This document shows, one piece after another, positions 6,411 to 8,225 of a stretch of 8,225 nucleotides of DNA. The notes under the pieces were generated by a model. That model searched no databases and was not told the origin of the DNA. It worked only from the letters and a program-made list of their open reading frames with translations. Origin of the DNA: Deltaproteobacteria bacterium (GTDB lineage Bacteria; Desulfobacterota; Desulfobulbia; Desulfobulbales; VMSU01). Location: the NCBI GenBank assembly GCA_024274995.1, contig JAJSAA010000116.1:1-8225 (forward strand). Direction: 5' to 3'. Position numbers and translations under genes: made by a program. The number at the start of each line of letters is the position of its first letter. Within the stretch, counting starts at the first letter, position 1.

Positions 6411-7763
6411 ATCTGGTGGACAAAGGCTATGCGCTCCATTATCTCTTCGGAGGATAATGACCGTCTTGATCTTTTCAAGATATTCCCCGGTTTCAGGCGT
6501 TTTCTGGCCAGCAGGCACCATTACGCTCAGCTTCGTACCGCCGGTGACCTAATGTTTGTTCTGGTTTTAATCTCCGGCTTTTTCGGCCCCTCCGAGGCTC
6601 GAAATAATATGGCCGTTTTTTTAACCTGGGGCATCCTGTGGCCGATTATCGTTCTCTCCTGGTTCTTTGTCGGCCGCATGTGGTGCGGAATCTGCCCTTT
6701 TCCCGGCCTGGGACTTTTTTTACAGCGTAAAGGCTTCACCCGTTCGCGGCCGGTACCCAACTTTTTAAAAAGATACGGAGTCTATCTATCTGTTTTCTTA
6801 TTTGCCCTGATAATCTGGGTAGAGATCGTCGGTGGGCTCGATAATTCACCACAGGGTACCTCTTGGTTAATCCTGACCATCGTTCTGGGCTCCGCCACCC
6901 TGGGGATACTGTACGCCGGTCAGGCTTGGTGCCGGCACCTCTGCCCCTTAGGCAGAATAAGCGGTGCGGCCGCCACCCTGGCCATCACCGAATTTCGAGC
7001 CAATCACGAGCGCTGCGCGGGCTGTACCACCTTTGCCTGTCAGCGGGGCGGAGCTGGTAAACGGGGCTGCCCGGTATATCTTGGTGCCTATGCCGTAAAA
7101 AACAATCTGCATTGCCTGGTCTGCGGTCATTGTATTCCCAACTGCGACCGGAATTCACCGCAATTTCTCCTGCGTAATCCCTATTCTGAATTAATCAAAA
7201 ATAAGGGCCGTTATATCACCAGTAACTATATTGTTCCTTTTTTAATCGCCTCGCAGTTGGCGCGTTTTTTTCGTCAGAAAGAGGTCTTTCATCAATTCGC
7301 CCGTTTCTGCCGCTCAGAGGCCCTGGGATTTACGATAATTCTTTTGTTAGCCTATATTATTGTCCTGGCCGGAATTCGGCTGGGCAACCGCCTGCTTGGC
7401 CACCAGGAGGCCTCGCTCTTCGGCCGTTTTTCACCCATGGTGCCCATCCTCATTCCCATGGCCTTCAGCGGTGAATTGGTGTATAGAATGGCATATATGG
7501 CAGACGGTTTAGGGGATTTTGTACCCACTATCGGCAGACAGATTAACTGGCATTTTTTAGAATATGTCACCTTCAATATCCCTGATTTTCCAGTACAGAT
7601 AATGTCCGCCTTTTTAATGCTCAACAGTAGTATTGCCGCCTGTTATATACTTTGGCGTTTTTGCCTTGAGCAATTTGAAGGAACTATCAAGCTGCGTCAT
7701 TTCATTTTTATCAATCTGCTGATTAGCACCTTCCTGTTTGCCTACATTTATGTCATCTTTTAG
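6408..7763 (+). CDS. Multi-spanning membrane 4Fe-4S protein (NapH/NosR/YccM-like polyferredoxin)
   Basis: This 451-residue protein is a probable inner-membrane electron-transfer protein of the NapH/NosR/YccM-like group, in which membrane helices carry cysteine motifs and a ferredoxin-like loop. About eight or nine hydrophobic segments are visible (near 45-60, 69-88, 122-142, 152-171, 272-285, 306-324, 343-358, 397-418 and 431-450). The helix-end cysteine motifs are WCGICP (C93, C96) and WCRHLCP (C175, C179). The soluble loop has C203-x2-C206-x4-C211-x9-C221-P and then C236-x2-C239-x2-C242-x3-C246, enough for about two [4Fe-4S] clusters. The first helix motif is CxxCP, not the more usual CxxxCP. 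No flavin domain, haem motif or quinol oxidase partner is encoded nearby, so donor and acceptor are unknown. The start is taken as TTG at 6408 because of the well-placed GAGAGGA; an ATG at 6429 is the alternative. It seems to be transcribed alone. Confidence 0.85.
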   Translation: MIWWTKAMRSIISSEDNDRLDLFKIFPGFRRFLASRHHYAQLRTAGDLMFVLVLISGFFGPSEARNNMAVFLTWGILWPIIVLSWFFVGRMWCGICPFPGLGLFLQRKGFTRSRPVPNFLKRYGVYLSVFLFALIIWVEIVGGLDNSPQGTSWLILTIVLGSATLGILYAGQAWCRHLCPLGRISGAAATLAITEFRANHERCAGCTTFACQRGGAGKRGCPVYLGAYAVKNNLHCLVCGHCIPNCDRNSPQFLLRNPYSELIKNKGRYITSNYIVPFLIASQLARFFRQKEVFHQFARFCRSEALGFTIILLLAYIIVLAGIRLGNRLLGHQEASLFGRFSPMVPILIPMAFSGELVYRMAYMADGLGDFVPTIGRQINWHFLEYVTFNIPDFPVQIMSAFLMLNSSIAACYILWRFCLEQFEGTIKLRHFIFINLLISTFLFAYIYVIF

Positions 7764-7858
7764 ATTGTCAATCTGTTAGTTATCGGCATTATCCTCGCAA
7801 TAAAAATCATTTAGTAGAACTTTAAACCATTGTGATTATTTTTTGTTGCAATTTGGCT

Positions 7859-7864
7859 TATAAT
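7859..7864 (+). promoter_or_regulatory. Candidate -10 box (TATAAT) for the MucR/Ros-type regulator gene
   Basis: A perfect TATAAT at 7859-7864 lies in the 185-base AT-rich gap before the regulator. No good -35 hexamer stands 16-18 bases upstream; the best is the T-rich TTATTT at 7836-7841. Either an activator or the AT-rich upstream tract would have to compensate. A start near 7871 would give a leader of about 78 bases containing the inverted repeat at 7894-7920. Confidence 0.4.
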
Positions 7865-7893
7865 AACTTATTTGCATAGGTTATATTACACCT

Positions 7894-7920
7894 TAATAAT
7901 CTCTCCTTAAGAGATTATTA
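7894..7920 (+). repeat. Perfect 10-bp inverted repeat in the leader of the regulator gene
   Basis: TAATAATCTC (7894-7903) and GAGATTATTA (7911-7920) are exact inverted copies around a 7-base centre (TCCTTAA). The repeat lies between the candidate -10 box and the ribosome site (TAGGAG, about 7935-7940). No T-run follows, so a terminator is unlikely. Proteins of the MucR/Ros group often bind AT-rich DNA at their own promoters, so this is a candidate autoregulatory operator; an RNA hairpin in the leader is the alternative. Confidence 0.5.
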
Positions 7921-7948
7921 GATATTAAATTCTATTAGGAGACTAAAC

Positions 7949-8225
7949 ATGGGGAAAACATTACTTGAAATGGCAGCCGGTATTATCCAGGCTCAGAGTT
8001 CTTCCAAGTCTATGAATACAGAGGAAATAACCGCGGCGCTGCAAACTGTTTATGCTAAATTGCAAATATTACAGGATAATGAATTAAAATCCAGTGAACC
8101 TGGTGAGCCGCAAAGGGAAGCGCCTAATATAACTCCTGATAAATCAATTCTCAAAAATAAAATTATCTGCCTGGAGTGCGGCAATGAGTTCAAAATGCTG
8201 TCGAGCAAGCATCTGGCCGCCCACA
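7949..8225 (+). CDS. MucR/Ros-family zinc-finger transcriptional regulator (cut by window edge)
   Basis: Ninety-two complete codons are visible from ATG 7949, which follows a clear ribosome site (TAGGAG, about 7935-7940). This reading was done by hand. The N-terminal part (MGKTLLEMAAGIIQAQ, then TEEITAALQTVYAKL) is the helical region typical of ROS/MUCR proteins. A polar linker rich in E and P follows (about 45-60). Then comes the signature ITPDKSILKNKIICLECGNE and the start of the zinc finger, CLECGNEFKMLSSKHLAAH (74-92), with C74, C77, H88 and H92 as likely zinc ligands. Family members usually continue with a 'G.tp.eYr.k.g' helix, which lies beyond the window. These are cytoplasmic DNA-binding proteins that control surface polysaccharide, motility or cell-cycle genes in alphaproteobacteria; in other lineages the targets are mostly unknown. 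It faces away from the iron-sulfur gene's end and has its own long leader, so it is probably a separate unit with possible autoregulation. Confidence 0.88.
   Translation, partial: MGKTLLEMAAGIIQAQSSSKSMNTEEITAALQTVYAKLQILQDNELKSSEPGEPQREAPNITPDKSILKNKIICLECGNEFKMLSSKHLAAH

Noticed and set aside
7762..7774. AGATTG-T-CAATCT palindrome at the end of the iron-sulfur gene as a terminator
   Set aside because: The loop is too short for more than a 5-bp stem and there is no T-run after it.
7854..7876. Sigma54-type promoter (TTGGC ... TTGCA) before the regulator
   Set aside because: The GG and GC elements are 17 bases apart instead of 10, so the required -24/-12 spacing is not met.

Overview
This 8.2 kb stretch looks like ordinary bacterial chromosome: dense genes, short gaps, even codon use and roughly mid-40s percent G+C by eye. 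A MucR/Ros-type zinc-finger regulator, a Prc-type tail-specific protease, an MgtE channel and a NapH/YccM-like polyferredoxin together suggest an anaerobic Gram-negative of the Desulfobacterota (Desulfobulbales-like). That placement is an impression from protein style, not a search result. I see no rRNA, tRNA, CRISPR array, insertion sequence or phage gene.

Layout. Positions 1-977 (minus strand) hold a two-gene unit: an unrecognised 188-residue protein, followed after a two-base gap by the N-terminal part of a dGTPase-family HD phosphohydrolase that runs off the left edge. A good sigma70-type promoter (TTGACA, 16 bp, TATAAA) in the divergent gap fits this unit. To the right on the plus strand is a tRNA-dihydrouridine synthase (1056-2021), then a likely intrinsic terminator. 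The tail-specific protease follows (2097-4217), with an 86-residue protein of unknown function only 4 bases behind it.

After an 86-base structured gap comes a pair of genes, a 107-residue single-pass membrane protein and mgtE, separated by 7 bases. A 128-base gap leads to a multi-spanning iron-sulfur membrane protein (6408-7763) that appears to start at TTG. A 185-base AT-rich gap with a -10-like box and a perfect 10-bp inverted repeat precedes a MucR/Ros-family regulator cut by the right edge.

Functionally the window mixes housekeeping roles: nucleotide pool control, tRNA modification, periplasmic proteolysis, magnesium homeostasis, membrane electron transfer and transcriptional control. 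It is not an obvious single pathway. The most interesting non-coding signal is that the gaps before the 107-residue gene and before the iron-sulfur gene share three short blocks in the same order (GACTCG-N5/6-ATCC, then CCGGGGGA, then TTACGAG). They may be two diverged copies of an intergenic repeat or a shared leader element. No clear new defence or metabolic system is visible.
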